Origin: Streptomyces macrolidinus
GTDB lineage: Bacteria > Actinomycetota > Actinomycetes > Streptomycetales > Streptomycetaceae
Reading direction: 5' to 3'
Assembly: GCF_023887685.1 (NCBI RefSeq)
Contig: NZ_JAMWMR010000023.1
Coordinates: 1 to 64,000, forward strand
Length of the DNA stretch: 64,000 nt
This document shows positions 8,493-17,177 of the stretch, one piece after another. Numbering within the stretch: position 1 is the first letter of the stretch; the number at the start of each line of letters is the position of its first letter. A program made the translations under genes and the position numbers. The notes under the pieces are model-generated. The model was not told the DNA's origin and did not search any database. It saw nothing but the letters and a program-made list of their open reading frames with translations.

Positions 8493-8660
8493 ATGAGCGA
8501 CAACAGCACCGCACTGTCTGCGCCCGCCGAGGCTCAGGAGACCATCGGCCACGGTCGACACCGTGGCCGGACCTCCGCCCAGGACGCAGAAGTGGCCCCC
8601 AACGGACGGCACCGCAGGCCGTCCGAGGAGGCAGAACAGGCTGACGTCACCGCGGCCTGA
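8493..8660 (+). CDS. Small protein, 55 aa
   Basis: An ATG preceded by GGGGTGAG at about the right distance opens a 56-codon frame. The product begins MSDNSTALSAPAEAQE and is hydrophilic, with Gly-His-Arg-rich patches (GHGRHRGR, NGRHRRPSEE) and no membrane segment or cysteine. It looks intrinsically disordered. It lies 49 bases after the propeller-like gene and could be its operon partner. I do not know the family. Codon use is normal for the region, which argues that it is real. Confidence 0.5.
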   Translation: MSDNSTALSAPAEAQETIGHGRHRGRTSAQDAEVAPNGRHRRPSEEAEQADVTAA

Positions 8661-8744
8661 CCGTTGCCGCATCACAACCGACCCCGCCCGTCCCACGACG
8701 GGCGGGGTCGCTCCGTCTCGATACCGCCAGTTCGAGGCGCGGCT

Positions 8745-9617
8745 CTACAGGCGTACAGGGCAGGAGAGTTCGACAGTCGTGTCGGCGAGTACCGGCGCGT
8801 CGCCCCGGTCCGCCGCGCTCACGGCGACCCGTATCGCACCGTCCCCCCGCCACATACGGATACGCAGCGTCTCGCCCGGGTAGACGACCCCGGTGAACCG
8901 CGTGTCGTAGGCGCGGACCCGGTTCACCTCCCCGCCGAGCAGGGTGTCCACGACCGCCTTGAGCGTCATCCCGTACGTGCACAGGCCGTGCAGGACGGGC
9001 CGTTCGTACCCCGCGCGCCGGGCGAAGTCGGGGTCGGCGTGCAGGGGGTTGGGGTCTCCGGAGAGGCGGTAGAGGAGGGCCTGGTCCTCGCGGATCGGCC
9101 GCTCCACGACCACGTCGGGCTCGCCGAGGGGCGGCGCGGGGCGCGCGGAGGGGCCGCGGTCGCCGCCCCAGCCGCCTTCGCCGCGTACGAAGACCTGCGC
9201 CTCGGTGGTCCACAACGGACCGTCGCCGTCGGCGACTTCGGTGCGCATCACGAGGAGGGCGGCCTTGCCCTTGTCGTACACCGCGGTGATCCGGGAGACG
9301 GACTCGGCCCTGCCCTCGACCGGGATCGGGCGGTGGATCTCCAGGCGCTGGCCGCCGTGCAGGACGTGGGCGAGATCGACGTCCACGCCGGGCATGGACA
9401 GCGCGCTGATCACGCCCGGGGCGCCGCCCCCCGCCACGGTGGCGAAGCTCGGCAGGACATGCAGCCGGGACTCCAGGGTGTAGCGCAGTTCGCCGGGGGC
9501 GGTGGCGGGGCGGCCCGCGCCGATGCCGAGGTGGTAGAGCTGAACATCCTTGGCGGTCCAGACGATCTCGGTGATCCGGGGGCCTGCGGCAAGGGCCGTG
9601 GCTGCGTCGAGGGGCAC
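8745..9617 (-). CDS. MaoC-like dehydratase / hydratase 2
   Basis: 290 aa, a double hot-dog protein of the MaoC/hydratase-2 type that adds water to trans-2-enoyl-CoA or related thioesters. The C-terminal hot dog has the hydratase-2 signature (YRLSGDPNPLHADPDFARR, with catalytic Asp and His, then PVLHGLCTYG). The N-terminal half (KDVQLYHLGIGAG ... LHVLPSFATV) matches the usual non-catalytic half. I use the GTG before PLDAATALAAGPR because family members start there; a further 20 residues are open upstream, so the start is uncertain. It is transcribed divergently from the ABC transporter, with a perfect small dyad in the shared intergenic region. Confidence 0.9.
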   Translation of the reverse strand: MPLDAATALAAGPRITEIVWTAKDVQLYHLGIGAGRPATAPGELRYTLESRLHVLPSFATVAGGGAPGVISALSMPGVDVDLAHVLHGGQRLEIHRPIPVEGRAESVSRITAVYDKGKAALLVMRTEVADGDGPLWTTEAQVFVRGEGGWGGDRGPSARPAPPLGEPDVVVERPIREDQALLYRLSGDPNPLHADPDFARRAGYERPVLHGLCTYGMTLKAVVDTLLGGEVNRVRAYDTRFTGVVYPGETLRIRMWRGDGAIRVAVSAADRGDAPVLADTTVELSCPVRL

Positions 9618-9681
9618 GAGGCTCGTGTATAGCCCAGTACCTCCCCTTTGGGAAGGCTCCGGACAGCAGGGCAGCACCTTC

Positions 9682-9696
9682 CTGACGCTACGTCAG
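9682..9696. promoter_or_regulatory. Perfect dyad CTGACG-CTA-CGTCAG
   Basis: A 6-3-6 perfect palindrome lies between the divergent MaoC gene and the ABC transporter operon. Its position suits an operator for one or both; the bound regulator is unknown. The response regulator at 13655 is one candidate. Confidence 0.45.
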
Positions 9697-9772
9697 ATTC
9701 CGCCAGTACATTTGTCCTGCCGTAGTTCGTACAACCGCATCTGCGCAGCGGGCACCAGGACTTCGTAACGTC

Positions 9773-10690
9773 GTGGCCATGATGAAGAAGACCGGGACAC
9801 CGTCCGCCGTGTCCTTCACAGGGGCGGTCAAGACCTACGGCACCGTGCGTGCCGTCGACGGCGTCGATCTGCGGATCGCGCGCGGCGAGACCGTCGCGCT
9901 GCTGGGCCGCAACGGCGCCGGGAAGTCCACGACGATCTCCCTCCTGCTCGGGCTGACCGAACCCGAGGCGGGCACGGTGGAGTTGTTCGGCGTGGCTCCC
10001 GAACGGGCCGTGCGCGCGGGCCGGGTGGGCGCCATGCTGCAGGAGGCACGGGCGGTGCCCCGGGTCACGGTCCGCGAGCTGGTCTCCTTCGTGGCCGGCC
10101 GCTATCCCTCCCCGATGCCGGTCGCGCAGGCCCTCGAACTGGCCGGGATCGCCGAACTGGCCGGGCGGCGGGTGGACCGGCTCTCCGGCGGGCAGACGCA
10201 GCGCGTGCGGTTCGCGGTCGCGCTCGCCGGGAACCCCTCGCTGATCGTCCTGGACGAGCCCACCGCCGCCCTCGACGTCGAGGCGCGGCGCGCCTTCTGG
10301 GACTCCATGCGGGCCTACGCGCGCCGTGGTCACACCGTCCTGTTCTCCACGCACTACCTGGAGGAGGCCGACGCGCACGCCGACCGCATCCTGGTCATCG
10401 ACCGCGGCCGGATCGTCGCGGACGGCACGGGGGAGCAGCTCAGGCGGGCGGCGGGCGGCAATCTGGTCTCCTTCGACCTGGCCGGTCGCGGCACCGAGGG
10501 CCTGACCCTGCTGCCCGGCGTGCGCTCGCTGGAGGTACGCGGCGAGCGGGCGCTGCTGCGTACGGACGACTCCGACGCCGCGGTGATCGCCCTCGCCGAA
10601 CTCGGCGCGATACGCGGCCTGGAGGTCGCCCCGGCGTCGCTGGACGACGCGTTCCTGGCGCTGACCTCGCGCACGAGGAAGACGGTGTGA
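9773..10690 (+). CDS. ABC transporter ATP-binding protein
   Basis: 305 aa, the motor of an ABC-2 type exporter of the DrrA/NodI kind. Walker A is GRNGAGKST (about residue 45), the Q-loop lies in AMLQEARAVPR, the signature is LSGGQTQRVRF, Walker B is LIVLDEPTAALD and the switch His lies in STHYLEEAD. The last 80 residues are the usual regulatory extension. Two further in-frame ATGs lie six and nine bases after the GTG. The permease start overlaps its stop. The set ATPase, permease, kinase and regulator is a known exporter-plus-sensor arrangement, often for antimicrobial or membrane-active compounds; the substrate here cannot be told. Confidence 0.95.
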   Translation: MAMMKKTGTPSAVSFTGAVKTYGTVRAVDGVDLRIARGETVALLGRNGAGKSTTISLLLGLTEPEAGTVELFGVAPERAVRAGRVGAMLQEARAVPRVTVRELVSFVAGRYPSPMPVAQALELAGIAELAGRRVDRLSGGQTQRVRFAVALAGNPSLIVLDEPTAALDVEARRAFWDSMRAYARRGHTVLFSTHYLEEADAHADRILVIDRGRIVADGTGEQLRRAAGGNLVSFDLAGRGTEGLTLLPGVRSLEVRGERALLRTDDSDAAVIALAELGAIRGLEVAPASLDDAFLALTSRTRKTV

Positions 10691-11406
10691 TGTTCGACTA
10701 CCTGCTGCTGGAAGTACGCCGGACCCTGCGCGACGTGGGCTTCGTGATCGGCGGGGTCGCGATGCCGGTGATGATGTACCTGCTGTTCACCAACCTCGGG
10801 GAGAACAGCGGCGGTTGGAAGGCCGCGTCCATGGTGGGCATGGCCGCGTACGGCGCGGTCGGCTCGGCCCTCAACACCGGCGGCGGGGTCGCCGAGGACC
10901 GGGCGATCGGCTGGCTGCGGCAGCTCAGGGTGACACCGATGACGCCGCGGCAGGTCGTCGCCGGGCGGGCGCTGACCGGTTCGGTGACCGTGCTGCCCGC
11001 GATCGTCGCGGTGCTCGCGGCGGGCGGTCTCGTCAACGGTGTACGGCTGGCGGCCTGGCAGTGGGGGGCGATCGCGCTACTGCTCTGGCTCGGCTCGGTT
11101 CCCTTCACCCTGCTCGGCCTCGGCAACGGCTACCGGCTGACCGCGCAGACCACCGGCGTGGCGAACATGACGTGCAACCTGGGGCTGTCGGTCCTCGGCG
11201 GCCTGTGGTTCCCGGTCACGCTCTTCCCGGGCTGGCTGCGCGCGGTGTCGGCGTTCACCCCGACACACGGCTTCGCCCGGCTCGGCACGGCGATCGTCGA
11301 GGGCCACGCCCCGGCGGCGAGTGCCGTCCTCGTCCTGGCGGTCTGGCTGCTGGCGTTCGGGTCGTACGCCGCGCTGTCGTACCGCCGGCACGCCGGAAAC
11401 GTCTGA
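10690..11406 (+). CDS. ABC-2 type transporter permease
   Basis: 238 aa with six predicted membrane segments, the standard size for a DrrB-like ABC-2 permease that pairs with the ATPase just upstream. The ATG shares a base with the ATPase stop (TGATG); a GTG immediately before it is also possible. The central part carries the usual long hydrophobic helices and the Gly-Gly-Val-Ala-Glu-Asp-Arg segment before the second cytoplasmic loop. After the stop comes a simple 9-bp repeat and then the kinase gene. Confidence 0.93.
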   Translation: MFDYLLLEVRRTLRDVGFVIGGVAMPVMMYLLFTNLGENSGGWKAASMVGMAAYGAVGSALNTGGGVAEDRAIGWLRQLRVTPMTPRQVVAGRALTGSVTVLPAIVAVLAAGGLVNGVRLAAWQWGAIALLLWLGSVPFTLLGLGNGYRLTAQTTGVANMTCNLGLSVLGGLWFPVTLFPGWLRAVSAFTPTHGFARLGTAIVEGHAPAASAVLVLAVWLLAFGSYAALSYRRHAGNV

Positions 11407-11433
11407 CCTCTCCGATTGATCTCTCCGACCGAC

Positions 11434-11478
11434 CGCTCTGTTCGCTCTGTTCGCTCTGTTCGCTCTGTTCGCTCTGTT
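11434..11478 (+). repeat. Five tandem copies of a 9-bp unit
   Basis: CGCTCTGTT is repeated five times without error between the permease stop and the kinase ribosome binding site. The unit length is a multiple of three, so copy changes would not disturb a read-through frame. The repeat sits about 15 bases before the kinase start and could change kinase translation by slippage. Confidence 0.9.
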
Positions 11479-11493
11479 CGAAAGGCACGGAAC

Positions 11494-12771
11494 ATGTCCT
11501 GCGTGCGAAGGGTGTCGCGTCACTGGGCCGAGTGGCGGCTGACTCGCCGGGCGTGGAAGGCGGACTACGCACGGGTCAAGGACGGCTACAGGGCGGCCCG
11601 GAAGGCCGGGAAGGCCGGGAAGGCGCACGAGGAGCCGGGCCCGCCGCCCAACGGCTTCGCCCTGCTCCCCTGGCTGCTGATGGGGATGGGCTCCTTCTCC
11701 AACCTCCTCCAGGGCGAGACCCCGAACCCGTGGGTCGGCGCCATCGGGTTGCTCGTCTTCAACTCCCTCTACGTCTATGTGGCGTTCCGTGTCTTCTGCA
11801 AGCAGACCCGCGAGGCGACCTCCACGCGGGCGGCGCTCGCCGTGATGGGCCTGGTGACCTTGGCCCTGGCCATCGGATACGGCGGCAACTGGCTGCTGTT
11901 CTTCCCGCTGCTCGGCCTCGCGACCGGCGCGACCCTGCGCGGCCCGTGGCTGGCCAGGCTGAGCCTCGGTCTCAGCGCGGTCGCCGGGGTCGTCGCCGGA
12001 TTCCACGAGGGCTCGGACGCGATCACCATCGTGTACGGCACGTTCCTGTCGACGACGGTGACCGCGGCGATCCTCGGACTGTCCGAGGCCGTACGCGAAC
12101 TACGCGCCGCCCGCGAGGAGTTGGCCCGGCGCGCGGTCGAGAAGGAGCGGCTGCGCTTCTCCCGCGACCTGCACGATCTGCTGGGCCACACGCTCTCCGT
12201 CATCGTCGTGAAGTCGGAGGCGGCCCGCCGTCTGGCGCCCCGCGACCTGGAGGCGGCTCTGGTCCAGGTCACCGATATCGAGTCCGTCGGCCGCCAGGCG
12301 CTCACCGAGATCCGCGAGGCGGTCACGGGCTACCGCGAGGGCAGCCTGACCACGGAGCTGGACGGCGCCCGCTCGGCCCTGACGGCCGCCGGTATCGAAC
12401 CCGTCGTCCGCCGCTCGGGCCCGCCCCTGGTGCCCCGGACGGAGGCGCTGCTCGGCTGGGTGGTCCGCGAGGCGGTCACCAACGCCGTACGGCACAGCGG
12501 CGCGACCCGCTGCGAGATCACCCTCGGCGGCACCCCCGAACAGGTCCGGCTGACCGTCACCGACAACGGGACCGGCGCCCCCACCACCCCGCGCCCCCAG
12601 GGCATCGGCGGCACCGGCCTGAAGGGCCTGACCGAACGCCTGGCGACAGCGGGCGGCTCCCTGCGCGCCGGTCCGGCACCCCGCGGCGGCTTCACGGTCA
12701 CCGCCGAACTCCCGGTGGAACAGGAACCCCGTGCGGCGGGAGCCGAACCGTACTTCGGAGCTACTTCTTGA
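11494..12771 (+). CDS. Sensor histidine kinase (DesK/NarL type)
   Basis: 425 aa. The N-terminal half has about six membrane segments with short loops (about residues 55-200), so it probably senses a signal inside or at the membrane. The HisKA_3 dimerisation box contains the phosphorylated His in FSRDLHDLLGHTLSV (about 228). The ATP-binding domain has the N-box VVREAVTNAVRHSG, TDNGTG and GIGGTGLKGLTERL. The ATG is chosen for the preceding AAAGG; an open frame upstream merely translates the 9-bp repeat. The natural partner is the NarL-type regulator at 13655, but an opposite-strand gene lies between. The 3' end overlaps that gene by 11 bases. Confidence 0.93.
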   Translation: MSCVRRVSRHWAEWRLTRRAWKADYARVKDGYRAARKAGKAGKAHEEPGPPPNGFALLPWLLMGMGSFSNLLQGETPNPWVGAIGLLVFNSLYVYVAFRVFCKQTREATSTRAALAVMGLVTLALAIGYGGNWLLFFPLLGLATGATLRGPWLARLSLGLSAVAGVVAGFHEGSDAITIVYGTFLSTTVTAAILGLSEAVRELRAAREELARRAVEKERLRFSRDLHDLLGHTLSVIVVKSEAARRLAPRDLEAALVQVTDIESVGRQALTEIREAVTGYREGSLTTELDGARSALTAAGIEPVVRRSGPPLVPRTEALLGWVVREAVTNAVRHSGATRCEITLGGTPEQVRLTVTDNGTGAPTTPRPQGIGGTGLKGLTERLATAGGSLRAGPAPRGGFTVTAELPVEQEPRAAGAEPYFGATS

Positions 12772-13243
12772 TCTCCGAGAGGCAGAGCGTCAGCACCGTG
12801 ATGTGGCGCCGCGTCTCCGTGTACTTGAGTTGGCCCGGCTTGCAGTCCTCGGCGGAGCCGTTGGACTCGACCCGGTAGGTGGCCGCGCTGTCGGAGCAGT
12901 CGACCTTCTCCAGTTCGTCGTCGCCGTTCCCCGTCTTCTTCATGCAGTCGCCGACCGAGGCGGTGTACTGGCTGTTGCTGGGCGTGGTGGGCTCGTCCTT
13001 CTTGACGAAGTACCAGACGCCCGCAACGACGAGGGCGATCACGACCGCTACGGCCTTGATCAGCTTCTGCCGTCCGGCGAGACCACCACCACCGCCCGAC
13101 GGCGGGCGCGGCGCCGGTGGCTGCTGTCCGTAGGGCTGTTGGCCGTACGGCTGTTGCCCATAGGGAGCCTGGTGCTGCGGGTGCGGCTGATGCGGTTGGC
13201 CGTAGGCCTGGTAGCCACCCTGGGGCGGCTGAGGCGTGGACAC
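12761..13243 (-). CDS. Membrane-anchored protein, LppU/SCO3897-like
   Basis: 160 aa. A Pro/Gln/Gly/Tyr-rich N-terminus with PYGQQ repeats (about 1-55) is followed by one membrane segment (KAVAVVIALVVAGVWYFV) and a small extracellular domain with four cysteines (GDCMKK, VDCSDS, EDCKPG, LTLCLS) that probably form two disulfides. This plan is shared by many Streptomyces envelope proteins of the LppU/SCO3897 kind, whose role is unknown. The GTG follows GAGAGAGGG. The gene runs against the kinase and response-regulator genes between which it lies. Confidence 0.85.
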   Translation of the reverse strand: MSTPQPPQGGYQAYGQPHQPHPQHQAPYGQQPYGQQPYGQQPPAPRPPSGGGGGLAGRQKLIKAVAVVIALVVAGVWYFVKKDEPTTPSNSQYTASVGDCMKKTGNGDDELEKVDCSDSAATYRVESNGSAEDCKPGQLKYTETRRHITVLTLCLSEIKK

Positions 13244-13654
13244 GTAGTCCCTCTCTCTGTCTTGCGTACACACATCGACGTGACGGGCTCGGGCCGCTCC
13301 GGAACCTGGCGGCTGCAACCTGGTGGCTGCCGAAACGGCCGCATACATGAAGCGCTGCGCCGCTCCCGGCATCACGCCCGCGGGAATCGAGCGGCGCAAC
13401 GCGCCCTCGTCCCGCACCGCACACTCATCGGCTGTATCCCCGTTCGTCGCCCTCGCGCTCCTTCCCTTCCTGAAGCGCGGGGCGCTGCGCGACGGCGGTG
13501 CCACCGCGCAGGCCCTGCGGATACTACTGACTGATCCCCCTCGTTGATCGTCCCCACGGCGTAACAACCGTGCCACAGCCGGACTTGGCGACACATCGAG
13601 AGCACGTGCCGCGCTCGGACCGGCCACCCGCGCCCGGTCTATAGCCTGTCCCCC
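13244..13654. other. Intergenic, 411 bp
   Basis: This separates the LppU-like gene from the response regulator. It must hold both divergent promoters. A short plus-strand open frame (13323-13547) has no ribosome binding site or recognisable product and I do not accept it. I see no structured RNA or clear repeat. Confidence 0.5.
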
Positions 13655-14299
13655 GTGAACGAGATGCCGCAGGAGCACCGCCGCCCCGCACGGTGTACAA
13701 GAGTTCTGCTCGCCGAGGACCAGGGGATGATGCGCGGCGCCCTCGCCCTGCTGCTCGGTATGGAGGCGGACCTGGAGGTCGTCGCCCAGGTCTCGGCGGG
13801 CGACGCCATCGTGGACGCGGCGCTGATCCACCGCCCGGACGTGGCCCTGCTGGACATCGAACTGCCGGGCATGAGCGGCCTGGACGCGGCGGCCGAGCTG
13901 CGCGAACAGGTCCCGGACTGCCGGGTGTTGATCCTGACCACCTTCGGCCGGCCCGGCTATCTGCGCCGTGCCATGGACGCGGGCGCCGCCGGGTTCCTGG
14001 TCAAGGACGGGCCGGTGGAGGAACTCGCCCAGGCGATCCGGCGGGTGCTCACCGGCGAGACGGTCGTGGACCCGGTGCTGGCCGCCGCCGCGCTGAGCGC
14101 CGGACCCAACCCCCTCACCGCCCGTGAGTGCGACGTGCTGAAGGCCTCGGTGGACGGGGCGACGGTCGCCGACATCGCCGCCCGGCTGCATCTCTCCGAG
14201 TCCACCGTCCGCAACTACCTCTCCTCCGCCATCGGCAAGACGGGCACCCGCAACCGCACGGAGGCCGTACGGGAAGCCCGGCAGCAAGGGTGGTTGTAG
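13655..14299 (+). CDS. LuxR/NarL-family response regulator
   Basis: 214 aa. The receiver domain (about 10-125) has the acidic pair in LLAEDQGMMRG, the phosphorylated Asp in VALLDIELPGMSG, the Thr of ILTTFGR and the Lys of LVKDGP. A C-terminal GerE helix-turn-helix (about 148-205) contains LTARECDVLKASVDG and LHLSESTVRNYLSSAI. It is a DesR-like regulator that should accept phosphate from the kinase at 11494 and control the exporter genes. The GTG start has no strong Shine-Dalgarno; an ATG three codons on is an alternative. Confidence 0.92.
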   Translation: MNEMPQEHRRPARCTRVLLAEDQGMMRGALALLLGMEADLEVVAQVSAGDAIVDAALIHRPDVALLDIELPGMSGLDAAAELREQVPDCRVLILTTFGRPGYLRRAMDAGAAGFLVKDGPVEELAQAIRRVLTGETVVDPVLAAAALSAGPNPLTARECDVLKASVDGATVADIAARLHLSESTVRNYLSSAIGKTGTRNRTEAVREARQQGWL

Positions 14300-14327
14300 C
14301 GGGACGCCGCCCCCCGTGGCCCGCGCC

Positions 14328-15146
14328 CTACTTCACCACCTCCGCGCTCTCGAACCCCGTCTCGCTCGGGGCCAGGCACACGAACCAGTTCACCGGAGTA
14401 CCGGCCGCCGGGCGGATCACCCCTTGGCCTCTCGTGTCGTCGGAGGCGTCGAACGCCTTGCGGGCCACCGAGGTCGTACCGTCCTGCCACTTGCACATGA
14501 CCTCACGGGCGCCCTTGCCGACCCGGCCGACGACCAGGCGTTCGGGGCCGGCGGCGCCGGGCTCCAAGGGGGCCGACTCGGCCTCGAAGCCGTCCTTCAC
14601 GGGGTCCATCTTCTTGACCGTGTCGAACGTGATCACCAACGACTTGCCGCCGATGCTCCGGCCCACGAAGTACGAGGTCTTGCCGACCAGGTCGGCCGCC
14701 TGCCGCACCGTGGGCTCCTCCTCCACCGCGCGCATGGCGTCGAGTTGGCGCCGCGCCTCGCTCTCGTCGCGCGGCACGCCCCATACGTCGATATAGACCT
14801 GCCATGTCCTGCCCTGGTCCGTTCCGGTCGCCAGCGTGGTGCGCTGCGGCGCGTACACATGCCGCTCCTCCGGCGAGACCGGCGCGGTCGGCCGGGTCGC
14901 CACCGGGGCCACCCGGTCCCCGTCCCCGCCCGGCAGGCCCGCCAGGGCGAGCGTGGCGCCCGTGGAGCCGCAGAGCACCAGCGCCGTGGCCGCCGCGACG
15001 GCCAGGCGGCGGGCCCTGCGACGGCGACCGCCCCGGATCACCGCCTGGTAGGGAGCTATGCCGATCTCGACCTCGTCCGCGGCGTCGGCCAGCAGGAGGG
15101 CGATGTCCTTGTGCGTCATGTCGTGGTTCTCCCGGTCCGCGCTCAT
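14328..15146 (-). CDS. Membrane-anchored partner of the SigE-type sigma factor
   Basis: 272 aa. A short cytoplasmic part (about 1-50, ADAADEVEIGIAPYQ then a run of Arg) precedes one membrane segment (LAVAAATALVLCGSTGATLAL) and a 190-residue extracellular region with no clear domain. Proteins with this plan are routinely encoded directly after SigE-family sigma factors and are thought to act as anti-sigma factors or surface targets. There is no zinc-binding His-x3-Cys-x2-Cys motif, so it is not a classical ZAS anti-sigma. The ATG shares one base with the sigma stop; a GTG three bases upstream is possible. Confidence 0.8.
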   Translation of the reverse strand: MSADRENHDMTHKDIALLLADAADEVEIGIAPYQAVIRGGRRRRARRLAVAAATALVLCGSTGATLALAGLPGGDGDRVAPVATRPTAPVSPEERHVYAPQRTTLATGTDQGRTWQVYIDVWGVPRDESEARRQLDAMRAVEEEPTVRQAADLVGKTSYFVGRSIGGKSLVITFDTVKKMDPVKDGFEAESAPLEPGAAGPERLVVGRVGKGAREVMCKWQDGTTSVARKAFDASDDTRGQGVIRPAAGTPVNWFVCLAPSETGFESAEVVK

Positions 15147-15685
15147 CACCGTCGCCCTCCCTCGCTCACCATCTCGGCCAGTCCGGGTATGGCGCGGAGT
15201 TTCGCGATCCCCTTGGCCGCATTGCTCTTCACCGTGCCCACCGAGCAGCCCATCGCCTCGGCCGTCTGCGTCTCGGTCAGGTCCTCCCAGTACCGCAGGA
15301 CCACCGCCTCCCGCTGGCGCGGCGGCAGTTGGGCCAGCGCCTTCAGCAGGGCGCTGCGGTCGTCGGCCTGGGCGATGCGGTCACCGGTGTCCGCCACCTC
15401 GCGCACCAGGCCCGAGTCGTCCCTCGGTGCGAGGAACTCCTTGAGCCGTCTGCGGTGTCTGCGCGCATGCGCGTTGATCATCACGCGGCGTACGTACGCC
15501 TCCGGGTCGTCGGCCGAACCGATCTTGCGCCAGGCCACATAGACCTGTTCCAGCGTCGACTGGACGAGGTCCTCCGCGGCGTGCTGCTCCCCCGTGAGGA
15601 GAAATGCCGTGCGCATCAACCGCGGCCAGCGGCCGATGACGAAGCTCTGGAACTCCGTGTCCCGAGCCTGCTTCCGATCCCCCAT
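15146..15685 (-). CDS. SigE-family RNA polymerase sigma factor
   Basis: 179 aa, an ECF-type factor of the actinobacterial SigE group. Region 2 (about 12-85) contains LLTGEQHAAEDLVQSTLEQVY and AYVRRVMINAHARRHRRR. Region 4 (about 105-165) has LPPRQREAVVLRYWEDLTET and the recognition helix of AMGCSVGTVKSNAAKG. The ATG before GDRKQARDTEF follows GGGAGGT closely; seven residues could be added upstream without such a signal. It is coupled to the membrane protein downstream, whose stress signal is unknown. Confidence 0.94.
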   Translation of the reverse strand: MGDRKQARDTEFQSFVIGRWPRLMRTAFLLTGEQHAAEDLVQSTLEQVYVAWRKIGSADDPEAYVRRVMINAHARRHRRRLKEFLAPRDDSGLVREVADTGDRIAQADDRSALLKALAQLPPRQREAVVLRYWEDLTETQTAEAMGCSVGTVKSNAAKGIAKLRAIPGLAEMVSEGGRR

Positions 15686-15737
15686 GGGCACCTCCCTTGA
15701 TGTCAAAAGGAGTCCATGAGTCCAGCGGACCGTTGCC

Positions 15738-17177
15738 TCATCGAGCGGAATTCGTGGAATTCTTCCGCGGCAGCCACACCAGCACCAGTACGGCCGCCAC
15801 CAGCAGCACGCATCCGCTCACCCGGAACGCCTGCGCGTACCCCTCCGTCAGGGCCTCGGCCGTCCCGCGTCCGCCCGTGCGCGACGCCGCGATCGTCGTC
15901 ATGATCGCGAGGCCGAGCGAACCGCCGATCGTGCGCGAGGTGTTGACCAGACCCGACACCAGACCGGCGTCCTCCGGCGCCGCCCCGGAGGTGGCGAGCG
16001 ACGCGAGCGGGGTCATCGACAGGCCGCCGCCCAGCATCATCAGGATCCCCGGGAACATGATCGCCGTCAGATAGCCGCCGTCCGCCGTCATGGTCGACTG
16101 CCACCCGAACCCGGCCGCCGAGACGAGGATCCCGAGCACCGTCACGTTGCGCGCGCCCACGATCCGCATGACCCGCGGCGCGGCCTTGGAGCCGAGCACC
16201 ACGGCCAGCGAGCTGGGTATCAGCGCGACTCCGGCCTCCAGCGGCGAGTAGCCGAGCACGTTCTGCGCGTACAGCGTCATGAAGAACCACATGCAGAACA
16301 TCGCCGAACCGGAGACGAACATGGCCGCGTTCGCCGAGGCCACCGACCGCACCCGCAGCAGCCCGAGCGGCATCAGCGGGGCCTTCGTCCGCGCCTCGAC
16401 GAGCAGGAACAGCGCGATCAGGACGAGCCCGGCGCACAGGGGGGCCAGGGTCGTCGGCGAGGTCCAGCCGCCCGCCTCCGTCTGCATGATCCCGTACGCG
16501 AGCGTGGCCAGGCCCGCCGTCACCAGCAGCGCTCCGGGCAGGTCGAGCCGTCGTCCGTCCCCGGCGCGGCTCTCGGTCAGCCAGCGTGCCGCCCCGGCCA
16601 GGACGACCACGCCGATCGGCACGTTGATGAGGAGCACCCAGCGCCACGACAGCCCCTCGACCAGCACGCCGCCGACGAGCCCGCCCGCCGCGCCGCCGCC
16701 CGCGCCGACCGCGGTCCAGGTCGCGATGGCGCGCGCCCGTGCGGCGCCTTCCGGTACCGCCGCGGTGAGCAGCGTCAGGGTCGAGGGCGCGAGCACGGCC
16801 GCGCCCAGGCCCTGCACTCCGCGCGCGGCGAGTATCTGCCAGCCCTGCTGGGCCAGTCCGCCGCCCAGCGAGGCCAGGGTGAACAGGGCGAGCCCCACCA
16901 GGAACATCCGCTTGCGCCCGTACAGGTCTCCGGCGCGTCCCCCGAACATCAGGAAGCCGGCGAAGGCGATCGCGTACGCGTTGACGACCCACTGCAGCCC
17001 CGACGCGCTCAGCGCCAGGTCCGTCCGCATCGACGGAAGTGCCACGTTGACGACGGAGACGTCCAGCACGACGAGGAACTGTCCGGCGCACGCGAGCGCG
17101 ACCACCAACCAGGTGGCCGGTGACGCGGTACGGCGGCTTGTGAGGGTGTCTTGGGCTGTTCGCAGCATGAGGGCCAT
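15738..17177 (-). CDS. MFS drug exporter, DHA2 type
   Basis: 479 aa with about 14 membrane segments, the EmrB/QacA (DHA2) plan of proton-driven drug exporters. The loop between helices 2 and 3 reads GGRAGDLYGRKRMFLVG, and motif C lies in GGGAAGGLVGGVLVEGLSWRW. I start at the ATG of MALMLRTAQ, with LMLRTAQ as an alternative; about 58 upstream residues are Pro/Gly/Arg-rich and unlike the family. It is divergent from a second DHA2 exporter, and the gap carries a strong dyad. Substrate unknown. Confidence 0.92.
   Translation of the reverse strand: MALMLRTAQDTLTSRRTASPATWLVVALACAGQFLVVLDVSVVNVALPSMRTDLALSASGLQWVVNAYAIAFAGFLMFGGRAGDLYGRKRMFLVGLALFTLASLGGGLAQQGWQILAARGVQGLGAAVLAPSTLTLLTAAVPEGAARARAIATWTAVGAGGGAAGGLVGGVLVEGLSWRWVLLINVPIGVVVLAGAARWLTESRAGDGRRLDLPGALLVTAGLATLAYGIMQTEAGGWTSPTTLAPLCAGLVLIALFLLVEARTKAPLMPLGLLRVRSVASANAAMFVSGSAMFCMWFFMTLYAQNVLGYSPLEAGVALIPSSLAVVLGSKAAPRVMRIVGARNVTVLGILVSAAGFGWQSTMTADGGYLTAIMFPGILMMLGGGLSMTPLASLATSGAAPEDAGLVSGLVNTSRTIGGSLGLAIMTTIAASRTGGRGTAEALTEGYAQAFRVSGCVLLVAAVLVLVWLPRKNSTNSAR

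Noticed and set aside
6764..8509. Long minus-strand frame opposite the propeller-like gene
   Set aside because: Arg/Gly/His-rich shadow without a start signal; the plus-strand gene has a good ribosome binding site.
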